From Prorocentrum cordatum (taxonomy: Eukaryota; Sar; Dinophyceae; Prorocentrales; Prorocentraceae), in NCBI GenBank assembly GCA_963575745.1, contig CAUYUJ010015713.1, forward strand, positions 1 through 64,000: 64,000 nucleotides of DNA, given 5' to 3'. Within the stretch, counting starts at the first letter, position 1; each line of letters begins with the position of its first letter. The translations under genes and the position numbers were made by a program. The notes below the pieces were generated by a model. The model had not been told where the DNA came from. It worked only from the letters and a program-made list of their open reading frames with translations, and searched no databases. Shown piece after piece: positions 10,679 to 22,013 of the stretch.

Positions 10679-12518
10679 CCTTCAGACCAGAGGCGTAGCA
10701 CTTGCCCGATGCATATGCCCCCAGTCGAGCTCGGGGCATCATGGGCGGGTGCTGCGCTTCAGGGCTATCGGATTCAACGTTCGCCCATGTGCCATTTCCA
10801 GGAAATCTATTTCGACTATCTCAGGGGAGTCTATTCTGCAGAGACTGTTCGGAAACACGCATGCGCAAATGTGCTTAAGTCTGGTGAGGCTGCTGCTGGC
10901 CCGAGTCCAGTTGCTCTTTCGAAGATAGGAGACTCTGGAAAATTCATTGGAAATGTAGAGCGAGATCTTCACAAACTTGAGATCCCAGAGGATGAGGTGG
11001 TGCCCGTTCCAGAACCCTTCTTTATCACATTGACTGCCAAGCATCCAAGTAAATTGGGGGCAACAGAAATCGAGCTGCCTGCATTGATGCCGCATTAATG
11101 GCTGGCCGCAATACACGCAGGAGGACAAAAGCTGTTCGAATACATTTTGGTTGACAGCCAACTCTCTCTTGAAGAATACTGGGCGCGCGAGTCGACATTC
11201 CCCCATCATTTGCAACGTCCTGATTGCAGCAGTGGTAATTTCAGACGCTCTATACCCTATATTTTTCCTTGGGGACGACGCGGGTGTGTTCAAGAAAGAG
11301 AAGTGTTTGCTTGTTCAGTTCAGAAGCTGTCTTTGCGATAACACAACGATATACAGCAATCTCATCGTTGCAATCTTACCCTGCACCTTGATTCTTGACA
11401 CCGCAACGCTGCCACAATTGCATATGTGGATTGCTTGGTCATTTGCGTGGGCAGGCAGGGGGGTGTATCCTTCGATGGACCCGTTCGGTAATGAGTTGAC
11501 AGGTTGGCGAAAACAAGCAGGTGACAAACGAACTCCTCTTGCTGATGGGTGGAAACTTGCTTTCGGAATGCAGACTGGGGATTGGAAATGGTTGAAGGAA
11601 ACGTTTGGTTTCCGGGCGTATGGCCACGAGAAAGGCTGCCATCGTTGCATTGCCAGTGAGAGCGACCCAGCCACCATCCACACGGATCACAGTCCGACTG
11701 CAGGATGGCGTGGGCATCGAGTGACAGATGCTGAATACAAGCGCGAGGTTGCAAGTAATCAGAAGCTCAATGACATGGTGGCGGTCCCTGGATGGGTTCT
11801 TGAAAAAGTGTGGGTGGATGAATTGCACGCTGTGTCGCAGGGGCACGGCTCGCGTGCAGTAGCGAATATCTTAGTGTTTCTTTGCGAAGAAGAATATTAT
11901 GGATCAGGGAGCATGTCTTTGAGATTTGCGTCAATGTACGACGACTATCGGAAATGGTGCAAATCAACTGGCAAAAAATAGCTGGTGCGAGAAGTTCAAT
12001 GAAAATACGCTTGGCTACAAAGCAAAAATCATAGTCCTGGCGTCCAAAGCAGCTGACTGCCGGGACGCTGCCACGTACGCTTGGGAGTCCTGTCGAAGTA
12101 CTTGCATGACAAAGAAGATGACAAAAGTAAACACGTCTACAGTGTTGCTTGGGGATTGTGCAGATTTCATCAGTTGTGTAAGACTAGTGGTAAGTACCCT
12201 ACTCAGAACGAATGCGATTCTATGGTAATAGCTGTGAGTGCAACACTTTTGAATTTCAATGCGATGAGTTTGCTACATCTTGATTCTCGGTAGTGGAAGC
12301 CGAAACCGAAAGATCATCAGTATTTGCATCTGGGGGAGGATTTCGTTGCTGCGTTCAGAATAAATCCTCGCTTCTTGGCTTGCTACAAGGAGGGAGATAA
12401 CATCAGAATTTTCAAATCTATGATACGACATCAGCAGAGGGTAACTTTGTGCATTCGTTTCATTGTGCACTATAGGGCGGCGCTCGAGGGGGCGGGAGGA
12501 TGGAGATGGTCTCTTTGA
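10679..12518 (+). pseudogene. transposase-like gene of a dinoflagellate multicopy family, broken
   Basis: Fragments in several frames line up in order with a large dinoflagellate family I know only as multicopy, transposase-like proteins. The N-terminal part includes DLHKLEIPEDEVVPVPEPFF and ALMPH. After an in-frame TAA (11096-11098) it continues as WLAAIHAGGQKLFEYILVD. A frame change near 11200 leads to 11230-11981 with FFLGDDAGVFKKEKCLLVQF, WIAWSFAWAGRGVYPSMDP, LADGWKLAFGMQTGDWKWLK, a C-x2-C pair (GCHRCIA) and VDELHAVSQGHGS. After 11981 further frames hold KIIVLASKAADCRDAATYA, FHQLCKTSGKYP and HLGEDFVAAFRINPRFLACY. At least four frame breaks and two stops mean no intact protein. Acidic residues in GDD and in VDELH could be the remains of a DDE-type catalytic set; that is inference. 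Confidence 0.6.
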
Positions 12519-13312
12519 AGGCGAGTCGGGCTTCTTAGAAAGCAGGCCCTTTCGCGTCCGCCCGAAGGTGCCCAGCTTTCTTCTATAAGAAACCCTTCCT
12601 CTCCTCCCCCATCCTCGACGCGCCGCCGAACATGTTCAGCGCATTGCCTTTCGATGGGCGGACATTCGCCGAACGCTTTGACAGGGGTCATGCTTGAAAA
12701 AAACAAATCCCCAACGCCAGAATCTGGAGGCCACAGGAATCTTGGAATCTTAGAGAGTCTCTGGGAGGCTTCGAGGCGAGGCAAGCGTGGGCCCCAACCA
12801 GTGAATGAAGGGAGAACGCCTTTTGCAAGAGGGGCAGGTAATTCAAAGTGCAACCACTGCTTGGAGAATGTCTTACAAGCTCTGATGTGCCTCCTCCTCC
12901 TCCTCCTCCTCTTCCTCCTCCTCCTCCTCCTTCTCCTCCTCCTCCTCCTCCCTCCTCCCTCCCCCCTCCTCCCGCCTCCCTCCTCCTTCCTCTTCTCTTT
13001 TTTCCTCAATCCTCCATCTTCCCTCCTCCCCCTCAACCTCCTCCTTCTCCTCCTCCTCTGTTTCCTCCTCTTCCTCCATGTCCTCCTCCTCCTCCATTTC
13101 CTCCTCTTCCTCCTCCTCTGTTTCCAAGTGCCACGCAGTACCTACCGTGACGGTCTTGTCTGAAGATGTCTTGCGACCAAGTTGCGGGTGGGAGGGTGGG
13201 ATGTTTGCACGAGCAGTGGAGAGGACAGCTTCAAGACAGTCGAAGTGGGGGATATATTTCCTTTTACTTCTGTTGGAGCTAGGGCTTTGCCCCCTCCGCT
13301 GATCACGACTCC
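12519..13312. other. no recognised gene; CTC-rich tract at 12885-13125
   Basis: The first part (12519-12880) is GC-mixed with short open frames of no known type. From about 12885 to 13125 the sequence is almost pure pyrimidine (CTC/CTCCTC). The remainder is mixed. Confidence 0.45.
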
Positions 13313-13438
13313 GCTGATCACCGATCGCAGATGCAATCGGTGATATGAAGTACATGCACGGCTTAGCCCCGACCGCCGACATTCTTAGGAGCAGGGTTTC
13401 GCTCCCTCCGCCGATCACCGATTGCCTTGCAATCTGTG

Positions 13439-13441
<3 letters not shown>
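13313..13441. repeat. two related hairpin repeats
   Basis: Arms 13317-13325 and 13336-13344 (ATCACCGAT / ATCGGTGAT) form one hairpin. Arms 13413-13425 and 13429-13441 (GATCACCGATTGC / GCAATCTGTGATC, one mismatch, 3-base loop) form a second. A third related piece, 'cgattgcagttgcattcgg', lies at about 13560. They share the motif and are ~95 bp apart, so they are likely copies of one short palindromic repeat. Confidence 0.7.

Positions 13442-13484
<43 letters not shown>
13442..13484. repeat. (TA)n microsatellite
   Basis: A clean AT dinucleotide run directly after the second hairpin. Confidence 0.95.
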
Positions 13485-13489
<5 letters not shown>

Positions 13490-13916
13490 CATATACATGA
13501 TGCATGCCTGTCATCCGGCGCCCTTGGCAAACAAGCTCGAAGCTTATAGATTGATTTAACGATTGCAGTTGCATTCGGTGATATATCGACGTCCTCAGGG
13601 CATTCGCCCCCTCGCGACTTGAACGAGGGGAGGGGGAAGTGAGGGGGGAGGGGAGGAGGAGAGGTGGAAGAGGAGGAGGCAGGAGGAGAGGAGGAAGAGG
13701 AGGAGGGGAGGAGGAGGAGGAGGAGGGGGGGGAGGAAGAGAAAGAGGAGGAGGAGGAGGAAAAGGGGGATCAGAAACAGCAGCAGCAGCAGCAACAGCAA
13801 GAGAAGGACGCGGACGAGAAGGAAGAGGAGGAGGAGAAAGATGACAGCGGAGGAGGATGAGGAGGAGGGACAGGAGGAGGAGGAGGAGGAGGAGGAGGAG
13901 GAGAAAGAGGAGGGGA
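13485..13916. other. spacer, then AGG-rich purine tract
   Basis: 13485-13625 is unique-looking. 13626-13916 is GGA/GAGGAG-rich with a short CAG/CAA run near 13780-13800. No gene is recognised. Confidence 0.5.
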
Positions 13917-14146
13917 ATTCTTCACGCTTCGCGTATCCCCACCAGTCCATTTCAAAACAGCAACTCTTGCGAACCATGCCGACAATCGTGTTTTTCAGGC
14001 GTGTGTCCGCTTGCCCCCGCATTTCCTCCTTCCTCCCGCCTCCTTGTACATCCTCCTTGTGGTGGGAGCGGGGGAAGGACGAGGCGGGGGAGGAGGGAGA
14101 GAAATCGGTGGGAGGCAAGAGGGATTTAGCGGAGACGACGACCACA

Positions 14147-14261
14147 GCGATGATCCTAACAACGACGACGCACCCGACGACGACGACGAAATCGACCGCA
14201 ACGACGACGACGACCACAACCGCGACGACGACGCCGACGACGACGACGTCGACGACGACGA

Positions 14262-14314
<53 letters not shown>
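14147..14314. repeat. (GAC/ACG)n-rich tract
   Basis: Mostly GAC triplets with scattered AAC, CCG and GGC. It is shared with 56187-56332, which is shorter. Confidence 0.9.
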
Positions 14315-14316
<2 letters not shown>

Positions 14317-14344
14317 TGGTGGGAGTCGTTGGGGCCCCTCGTGG

Positions 14345-14806
14345 TGTGAGTCGTTCGGCCCCATCGTCCTTGTGTGAGTCCTTCGGGCCCCTCTTCCTGG
14401 TGTGGGTCGTTCGGGCTCCTCGTGGTGTGAGTCGTTCGTGCCCCCCGTCCTGGTGTGAACCGTTCGGGCTTCTCGTGGTTCGAGTCGTTCGGGCCTCCCG
14501 TCTTGGTGTGAGTCGTTCGGGCCCTTCTTCCTGGTGTGGGTCGTTCGGGCTCTTCGTGGTGTGAGTCGTTCGGGCTCTTCGTCCTGGTGTGAGTCGTTCG
14601 GGCTTCTCGTGGTGTGAGTTGTTCGGGCCCCTCGTCCTGGTGTGAGTCGTTCGGGCCCCTCCTCCTGGTGTGACTCGTTCGGGCTCCTCGTGGTGTGAGT
14701 CGTTCGGGGCCCTCGTCGTGGTGTGAGTCGTTCGGGCTCCTCGTGGTGTGAGTCGTTCGGGGCGCCTCGTCCTGGTGTGAGTCGTTCGGGCCCCTCCTTC
14801 TGGTGT
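14345..14806. repeat. 53-bp dimeric satellite (25 + 28 bp monomers)
   Basis: The motif 'gtgtgagtcgttcgggc' recurs with spacing that alternates between 25 bp (ending 'tcctcgtg') and 28 bp (ending 'cctcgtcctg'), giving a 53-bp higher-order unit. The array continues to the assembly gap. The ungapped counterpart is 56367-56850. Confidence 0.85.
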
Positions 14807-14906
14807 NNNNNNNNNNNNNNNNNNNNNNNNNNNNNNNNNNNNNNNNNNNNNNNNNNNNNNNNNNNNNNNNNNNNNNNNNNNNNNNNNNNNNNNNNNNNNN
14901 NNNNNN
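14807..14906. other. assembly gap, 100 N
   Basis: Exactly 100 N, a conventional placeholder length, at the join of the satellite and the (AGT)n tract. Copy 2 suggests that a few satellite monomers and some AGT sequence are missing here. Confidence 0.99.
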
Positions 14907-15420
<514 letters not shown>

Positions 15421-15680
15421 TTTCGGGCGATCGATCACAGCTGCATGGGGCGAGCACTTTTCTGCCTCCCCCCGTCGGGGCCAGAATCCTCAGGAGGGGT
15501 GTCGAATTTTAGCCCTCCCAGGGATAGAAAAAGTACCCTCTGACCACCCGCGAAACCCCCTCTCCAGGTCCAGGGGGAGGGGGTAGGGGACGGGGTAAAC
15601 CCCTCCCCGAAGGGGAAGAAGGGGGGTTGAGAACAGAGAGAGCTCGCTAAACCACTCACGCCCAAAGGGCTGGTGGGATT

Positions 15681-15810
15681 CTTAAGGATGGAAAAATTCG
15701 GAGGAGGAGGATCGCAGTCTGGCGAACACACCGAAAGTCCGGCGAACACACCGAAAAGTCCGGCGAACACCGAAAAATTGAATGCAGTCCGCCGAAATTA
15801 GCGATCGCAT
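15681..15810. repeat. ~21-bp triplicate and flank
   Basis: Three copies of 'gtccggcgaacacaccgaaa' start at about 15717, 15737 and 15758. They are followed by a small inverted repeat (GAATGC / GCATTC) at about 15779-15811. Confidence 0.7.
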
Positions 15811-18545
15811 TCAAAAATACGCCTCGCTCCGGCTCACCCATGACCAGTTCGCCGGGATGTGCTGAAAATTTGAGCACGTGTCCGGCGACACTCCAGTTTG
15901 CCAGACCATGTGCTTTAATTTATGACACGCCCTGGGGAATTTGATTCCCCAGGTAGCTGCGCGCCCGCCCTCGGCCGACGGGGAGCGCGAACCTCGCCGG
16001 GCAGACCCAGCTGGCGGCTTGGGCGAGCTGCTACGGTCCAGCCGTTGCCAGTGGCTGCGCAATCTGGCGTCTGCCTCGGTAGCTCTCGCCTCGAAGCTCG
16101 GGCTGGGTGCTACTCCCCCTTCAGGGTGCCACCGGACTAAGCTGACCACCTTCTCGCGGAACAGCTGCCAGCGGGCCTCGCTGAGTGGCCCGGCGCGGCC
16201 GCCCACGGGGAGCCCGTGCCACGCAGCCAACTTGTGCCAGACTTTCTCGGGTATGTTGGTCGCCAGGACGCTGATGCCGAGCTCCTCGCAACCCAAGGGC
16301 GCGTGGTGGAGCATCTCCTCGATGAACCCTGCGGGCAGGCGCCCCGAGGGCCCCGGAGCAGGTGCACGGATGACGCCGTCAGGCTTCACCAGAAAACGGA
16401 TGACAGTGCCTGTCGGGTCCTCCACCTCGAGGGCCATCGCGCCGTCAAGGTACTCGGCGACCGCGCTGGCTGCGGCGGCATCGGCTGCCATTCTCTTGAA
16501 AATCATCCACTGCGCCCCCTCGGGCCATTGCACCTTCGCCCGAACGATGAAATGCTGCCCGAGCGGCATGGGCGGCGGCGTGGGCGGCTTGGGGAACTCT
16601 GGGACCGGCGGCGCCTCAAACCGCACGCTCGGTGGTCCCGCAGGCGCGGGGACAGGATCGCCTGGGCTGGCGGGTGCCTCCGGGGCAGGGACCGCCGAGG
16701 CGGGGCGCTCTGGAGTGCGGCTCCGGGCTCGAGCGGCAGCGGCACGCTCTGGCGTGCGGTTCCGCGGGCAGGGCTCCTCCAGGTCCGACGCCGCAAACCT
16801 GCGAAGAACCCGCCACTTGTGGGAGCGTCGTTGATCGCTTTGGCAGCGTCGCCGCCGAGGTGCTTCAGGCAGAGTGGAACCCCTGAGGCCATGCCCACCG
16901 CCTCGCGGAAGCACGTTACCTGAGAGCACTTCTCGCCATAGCGTAGGACCATGTAGATCTGCTTGTGGTGCTCGCATAGGCAAGCCGTCGCATTCCCCTC
17001 ACTGGGGGGCGTGAGGTCCGAAGCTCGGCCGTCCCCCACCAACGGCGCGGTCGGCTCACCGCGGGCGGCATCGCGACAGCCTTCAGGCGCCAGTGGACGC
17101 ATCTTGCCTTTGATCATGAGCCCCACCTTCACCGCCTCGCAGGGGTTGTCCTCGACGTCCACCTCGGACTCGGACTCCTGGTCGAGCAGCCTCGCCACAG
17201 ACCCCTGCACACCAGGCTCCGCATCGCCAGTCTTGCGACGGCGGCGTCGCCGGCGGCAGATGCACGCCCCGCAGCACGAAAGCCATGAGATGACGCACAG
17301 CAGCAGCTTGTAGGTCAAGCCCAACCACCGCCAGAGCCAGACGAAGATCCGGCATGGTGTGAACTTCGAGTAGTCGCCGAGGTCCACGATAGCCTCGTTG
17401 TCGAGGGCGGCGTACTCCTTGCAGTGCAGCTCGTTCTCGCGCCCCTTGCACCCAGTGCAGCCGGCGGAGCGGCGCAGGTGGAGCCAGCGCGGGTCGCGCT
17501 GCTCGAGCTCGCGCCGGAAGCCCTTGTCGCTCGCGCCCTTCACGGAGTCGCACTCGACCCACAGTCCTTGGCGGTTGATGCGCTCCGGGGACTTCATGTT
17601 GAGCTTGAGCCGCGCGACTCGGTAGTCGACCCTGATCAGGAGGTCGTTCTGGCCACGCTTGGAGCCCCTGCCCTCCTTGATGCTCTTGCGATGCCAATCG
17701 GTGGTCGGGTCCGCGCCCACTGGCGGGCCATGCCATACCACGTCGGTGAGGGGCGGGGCCGCCGGCGGGACCAGCATGTCAAGCTTGGCCTCGCCAGGCG
17801 TCTTGCGCCTTGGGCAGGGGCAGCATGCCAGCACCAGACCGCATGTCCAAGCCGCGGAGGCAAAGCGTCCTCAGGCTGTGGGCCAGGAGCGCGATCACGC
17901 CAGTGCCGGAGAGGATCGCCGCGAGCCCGACGACTAGCGGCCACGCGGAGCCGAACAGGTAGAGGCCCACTTGGTCGGCCATGTACAGCACCCAGCCGCC
18001 GTCTGAGCTCAGCCAACCACCTCCTGCCTCACGAGTCGAAAAGGCAGACCTGAAGCTCCCAACAGCCCTGAAAGTGCCCCCGCCCATCCCCTCGGCGAAC
18101 CGGCGCGTGCGGTTGCCGATGTCTTTCCAACTGTTGCCGAAAAGACCCCAACCCCTGATCCAGGACGACGGGTCCGAGTCGGAGGGGTCGGGGGGGGGGT
18201 GCGGGTCGGGCCCTGGGGAGGTGGGTCGGCCGGCGGCGCGAAGCGCTCGCGCGGCGGACCCCCTCCGGCACCTCCCGCGGTAGCAATGTGCTCGCTCGCG
18301 GGGCGCGCCCCGATCGGCAGCGCGTCCTCGCGCGGGGAGGGGGCCACGGTGCCGTCGAGCCAGAACGCCTTCATGTCCACGTCCGACGTGTCGTCGTAGT
18401 ACATGTACTCGGTCTCGTGGTCGGGAGCCGTCCGCCAAAGCATGGGCCCGGCGTCTGCGGTCTCAAGCGTCGCCACGAGGATCAGCAGCAGAGCTGCAGC
18501 GCGGCTGTGGCGCCCGCAGGCTGGCGGCGGCGCCGAGGCCCCGGG
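15811..18545 (-). CDS. multicopy membrane protein with Cys/His-rich motif, frameshifted
   Basis: The gene reads leftward. A hydrophobic, signal-like start (RAAALLLILVATLETADA) lies at about 18540-18440, then an acidic piece with EYMYYDDTSDVDMKAFWLDG. A shift near 18180 leads to a Trp/Gly-rich segment and a membrane helix (FGSAWPLVVGLAAILSGTGV). A further shift near 17830 opens the longest frame, which has a cysteine-rich patch (GCTGCKGRENELHCKEY), another membrane helix (YKLLLCVISWLSCCGACIC) followed at once by an Arg run, and a Cys/His cluster (CLCEHHKQIY...CSQVTC...CLKH) like a zinc-binding fold. A last shift near 16790 leads to an RTPER-rich linker and a C-terminal domain with QWPEGAQWMIFKRM and LFREKVVSLVRWHPEGG. 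I recall this architecture as multicopy in dinoflagellates, possibly carried by a retroelement; function unknown. It has three or more frameshifts. The end at 15811 is the first stop in the last frame. Confidence 0.55.
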
Positions 18546-19310
18546 CAGCTCCTCCAGGCGGGCCCCGGCGCGCGCGCGCGCGCTCTGCCGCCCTCGCCTG
18601 GCATCGAGCCGGCGCCGGCGCGGGCCCGCGCCTGGCCGCCAGCTCGGCGGGGGTGGGCGGCGGCCGTGCCTCGGCGGCTGCCACCTCGCCCTCGGGTGTT
18701 CCGCGGCTGGCGCGAGCCGGCGCCGCTCGGCGCCCGGGCCCCCCGCCGCTGCGCAGCTGCGCGCCCGCGGGCAGCGTTGCCGCCGCCCCCCAGCCGCGCG
18801 GCGCCAGGCGCGGCATCATGCGGCCGCGGGCGCCCCCTTTCGGGCCTGGTCCCAGGTCCCGAAAGTCTTCTGGCCCCGGTCCCGGGGCCCGGCCTAGGCC
18901 AACTGAGGCCGACCCCCAGCTTGGCCTTTGAAAAGGCTTGAGCCGCCAAGCGGCGGAGAGAGGGGAAGAAGCGGGAAAGGGCAAGCAAGGAGGCAAGGGC
19001 AGGAGCAAGGGGACCGCAAGTGGAAGCCCGCGCCAGTTCTGGAAACGGGGAGATCCATCAGTTTTACCAAACATCTTATTTTTCATGGCCCCCCTTGGGG
19101 TTCTTTCACGGGCCCCAGAGGGGGCGTCACGGAGGGAAGGCTCGCGGAGAATGGAGCGGTCATGCCGCCCTCGGAGGTCTGAGGCCCGAGAGTTGCGGGA
19201 GGCTCTCGTGGCTTCGTGGAGCCTTTCTCGTCGCGGGCCGAGCCGCCCCCTCCCTCAGGGGCAGGGGGGCAGAAGCTCAGGGGGGGAGGCGTCGACCCCC
19301 GCTCGCCTGA
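18546..19310. other. very GC-rich 5' flank, no recognised gene
   Basis: Dense CGC/GCC sequence in which all frames give Ala/Arg/Pro/Gly. It lies upstream of the minus-strand gene and could hold its 5' UTR and promoter. No motif is identified. Confidence 0.4.
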
Positions 19311-19476
19311 AGTCGGGCATGTCCCCCTACAGGAGGAATGTCACAAAATAGTGAAACAATGGTCCGGGGGCGGTTTATTTTGTTTGTGAAGAACGATGTG
19401 TGATTATTGTTGAGCCTTTCTTTGCATTTTTCTATTTTTCTACCACAATCCGCCTGTAGGGGACACGCCCGACCTA
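19311..19476. mobile_element. small inverted-repeat element (MITE-like), copy 1
   Basis: The left end 'agtcgggcatgtccccc' with 'tacagg' is matched in inverse by the right end 'cctgtaggggacacgcccg' at about 19454-19472. Length is 166 bp and the interior is AT-rich. A second copy at 39199-39360 has the same ends, nearly the same length and a related left interior; a left half is at 55838-55939. It has no coding capacity, so a partner transposase would be needed. Confidence 0.75.
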
Positions 19477-19508
19477 TCTTAGGTCGGGCGTGTCCCCTAC
19501 AGGCGGAT
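19448..19508. repeat. perfect 29-bp palindrome with 3-base loop
   Basis: Arms 19448-19476 and 19480-19508 are exact reverse complements around the loop TCT. The left arm is the right end of the MITE-like element. The right arm begins an oppositely oriented second copy whose interior (to about 19600) includes 'aaatcgtccca', the inverse of a motif in the copy at 55838. So two elements sit end to end, head against head. Confidence 0.9.
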
Positions 19509-21299
19509 GTTCACCGAAAAGTGCGAACTGACCCCAAATGCTCAAAACTTTTCAAAAATAGTAAACAAATCGTCCCATACTACTATTTGATTTTTTAATA
19601 TTCCTGCTCTAGTACAAGCCTCGTCGCCCCGGGCGAGTGTGTGCCCCGACTGCCGCGCGCCCAGGCCCGCGCGAAATGGGGCCTCCCTTTAGAAGAAACA
19701 AACGCCACAGGCATAGACTTTTCGGGCGTGGACAGAACTCCCACTCAGAGGAGGAAAAGGTACCCATACCTCTACCCTCCCCTCGTCTTCCCCTTCTGGG
19801 CCGCGCCATCGGCGCGAGGTCGCGGCGCGATTTTCCGTCCAGCCCCGCGGCAGGCCCCCACCCGAGGCAGAGGGCGCGGGGGCGGGGTGGGCCCCTGCGG
19901 CCCTGGAAGGAAAGGGGGGAGGAGGAACGATGGCAGTGGCTTCTGGCCGCTGTCTCATCTCATCACCTATCACCTCCCCTTCGTCGTCCTCCTCCTCCTC
20001 CTCCTCTTCCTCCTCCTCCTCCTCCTCCTCCTCCTCCTCCTCCTCCTCCTCTTTGCTACGTCGTTCGCCCATTCGCGCGCCCAGAAGCGGCGCCAGGCTT
20101 TGCCCCCCCCCTCCACCCTCCCCATCCCCCTCCCCCGCGCGCAGCCGATCGCGCGCGCGCGCGCCATGGCGCTGTCCCAGGCCTCGCCTGGCGCCGCCGT
20201 TTTCTTCGCCGTTGGTCGCCGCTTGCCGCCACCGCCGCCGCCGCCCCGCCGCCGCCGCCCCGCCGCCGCCTCTGTCGTCGTCGTCGTCGTCGCCTGTCCT
20301 CGTCGTCGTCGTCGTCGTGGTCGTCGTCGTCGTCGCCCGTCGCCGCCGCCGCCGCCGCCGCTGCCGATTTTGCTTTTCCTTCGTCCCCGTTCTTCTCTTT
20401 CCCCGCCTCCTCGGACCTTCTGGCCTCTCGGGGCCCTCGCAAGACCTCGAGGTCGGCTACAAAACGGCTCGGGATGACACACCGGTCCCGGGGAGTCGGC
20501 CGAGAGATGGAGGACCCGTGCCCCCAGAACATCGAGACGCCAGACGTCTGGGGTGCCGTGCTCTATTAGTCCATGGCGCACGGCCCGCGGCCGCTGCCGC
20601 GAGAGGGGGCGGGGGAGCACTGCGGGGCCTGGCGGCGGAGCGCACGCCTGCGCCAGGCACCCCTCGCTGGGGCGCGCAGGGGGGGGGGCCTCCCGCGGCC
20701 CTCGGCCGCGGAGCCCGGCAGGGGCACTCCCGCGAGGGCTGGCCGCTCGGACCCGTGGGCGAGGGCCGGCCCGCCCTCTTGGGAGGCGCAGAGAGGCGCA
20801 AGGGCCGAAAGCTCACACACGGCGTGGCGGGGGAGAGAGAGGAAGCAGAGAACGAGACGAGACTCTTCCTCCTCCTCCTCCTCCCTTGCTCAAGCTCCTC
20901 CCGCCCGCCCTCCTTCCCTCCCACCCTCCTTCGCGGAGTTCAAGCTCCTCCCGCCCTCCCTCCAGCCCTCCTGGAGGCCCCGTGGTAGAGTTCATCCTCT
21001 CGCACCACACCTTGGATCTGCGTCGTCGTGTTTTTTCGCGTCGTGGGCCCCCAGAGGTCCAGACCCCCTCTGAGACCGGCTCTGCATCCCGGGTCTTTGT
21101 TCTGACGGTCCCAGGCCGAAAAACTGTCAAAAGCTTCCCGCCGCTAGTCCTGGACCTCTTCCTCCTCCTGCTTTTATTTGTTCCTCCTCCTCCTTCTCCA
21201 TTTCTGTTCCTTCTAACTAATGTCTCCTTATCGCACCCCGAGGCCAGTTTTTGGGCGGGCGGGGCGTTTCGCATGGGACTTCCTTACCATTTATGACCC
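19509..21299. other. GC- and CTC-rich region without a recognised gene
   Basis: Contains the rest of the inverted element (to about 19600), a (CTC)n run at 19983-20050, CCG/CGT-rich triplets at 20230-20360, and Pro/Arg/Ala-coding frames in all directions. Long frames (for example 19930-20988) are compositional. No domain is seen. Confidence 0.45.
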
Positions 21300-21665
21300 T
21301 GAAGCTTAAACATTAGCAACATTTTCACACATGGGGGCGGGTGGTTTTCAGAATGTGGCTCTCGCCTTAGCGCCGCGCACATTCTCTTTAACAGTTTGCA
21401 GCAATTCCACGGATTGAGGGCGGGCCGTTTTCAAAATGCGGCTCTCGCCTTAGCGTCGCGCGCATTTTCTAAGCGTATGCAAAAGTGTCACGGATTGAGG
21501 GCGCGTCGTTTTCCAAATGTTGTTCTCGCCTCAGCGCCGCGCACACTCGTTTTTGTAACATTTGCACGGGTTTCACGGATTGAGGGCGGGCCGTTTTCAA
21601 CATGTGGTTCTCGCCCCAGCGCCGCACGCATTCGCTTTATTCATGTGCACGAGCTTTAAGGATTT
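21300..21665. repeat. ~82-bp satellite, 4-5 units
   Basis: The landmark 'cacggattgagggcgg' occurs at 21408, 21489 and 21574 (spacing 81 and 85), with a diverged unit before and a partial one after. Each unit also has 'cgttttcaaaatgcgg', 'tctcgccttagcg' and 'cgcgcattctctt'. Confidence 0.85.
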
Positions 21666-21719
21666 GCGCCACGCGCATTCTCTTTAAAACATGTTGAAGC
21701 AGAAATGGTGTCATGGAAA

Positions 21720-22013
21720 GATTCAGGATTCTGAGGGTGCAACAGTTACGTTGATTCGCGGTGCTGAAGTCCAAGAAATGGCGTTATGGCGCGACTCAGG
21801 ATCGTCGAGGCGCAACAGTCAGGTTGCTCTGTGGCGTTGGAGTCCCCAACCTTTTTTTTCCCATGCTTTAGCGTCTTCAAACGGTTGTCTTCCAACGTGG
21901 CAGTTTCCTTATTGTATTGTTTTCCAACGAGGCAGTTCCCTCATTGGAAATAGGGAGCATGGAGGGAGGGTTTCTTCCAACATCGTTGATGACTCTTGGA
22001 TTTACACTGGTCC
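21720..22013 (+). repeat. ~290-bp dispersed repeat, copy 1
   Basis: It matches the reverse complement of 38296-38585 along its whole length, with many substitutions. Shared landmarks in order are 'gagggtgca', 'acgttgattcg', 'cgcaacagtcaggttg', 'cttcaa.cggttgtc', 'ttccctca.tggaaat' and 'caacatcgttgat.actc'. It ends next to a CTC-rich tract, as the other copy does. Confidence 0.8.

Noticed and set aside
14481-14500. tRNA T-loop-like 'ggttcgagtc'
   Set aside because: It is a variant monomer of the 25/28-bp satellite.
19930-20988. 352-codon plus-strand ORF
   Set aside because: Ser/Arg/Pro composition follows CTC and CGT triplets; other frames are equally open.
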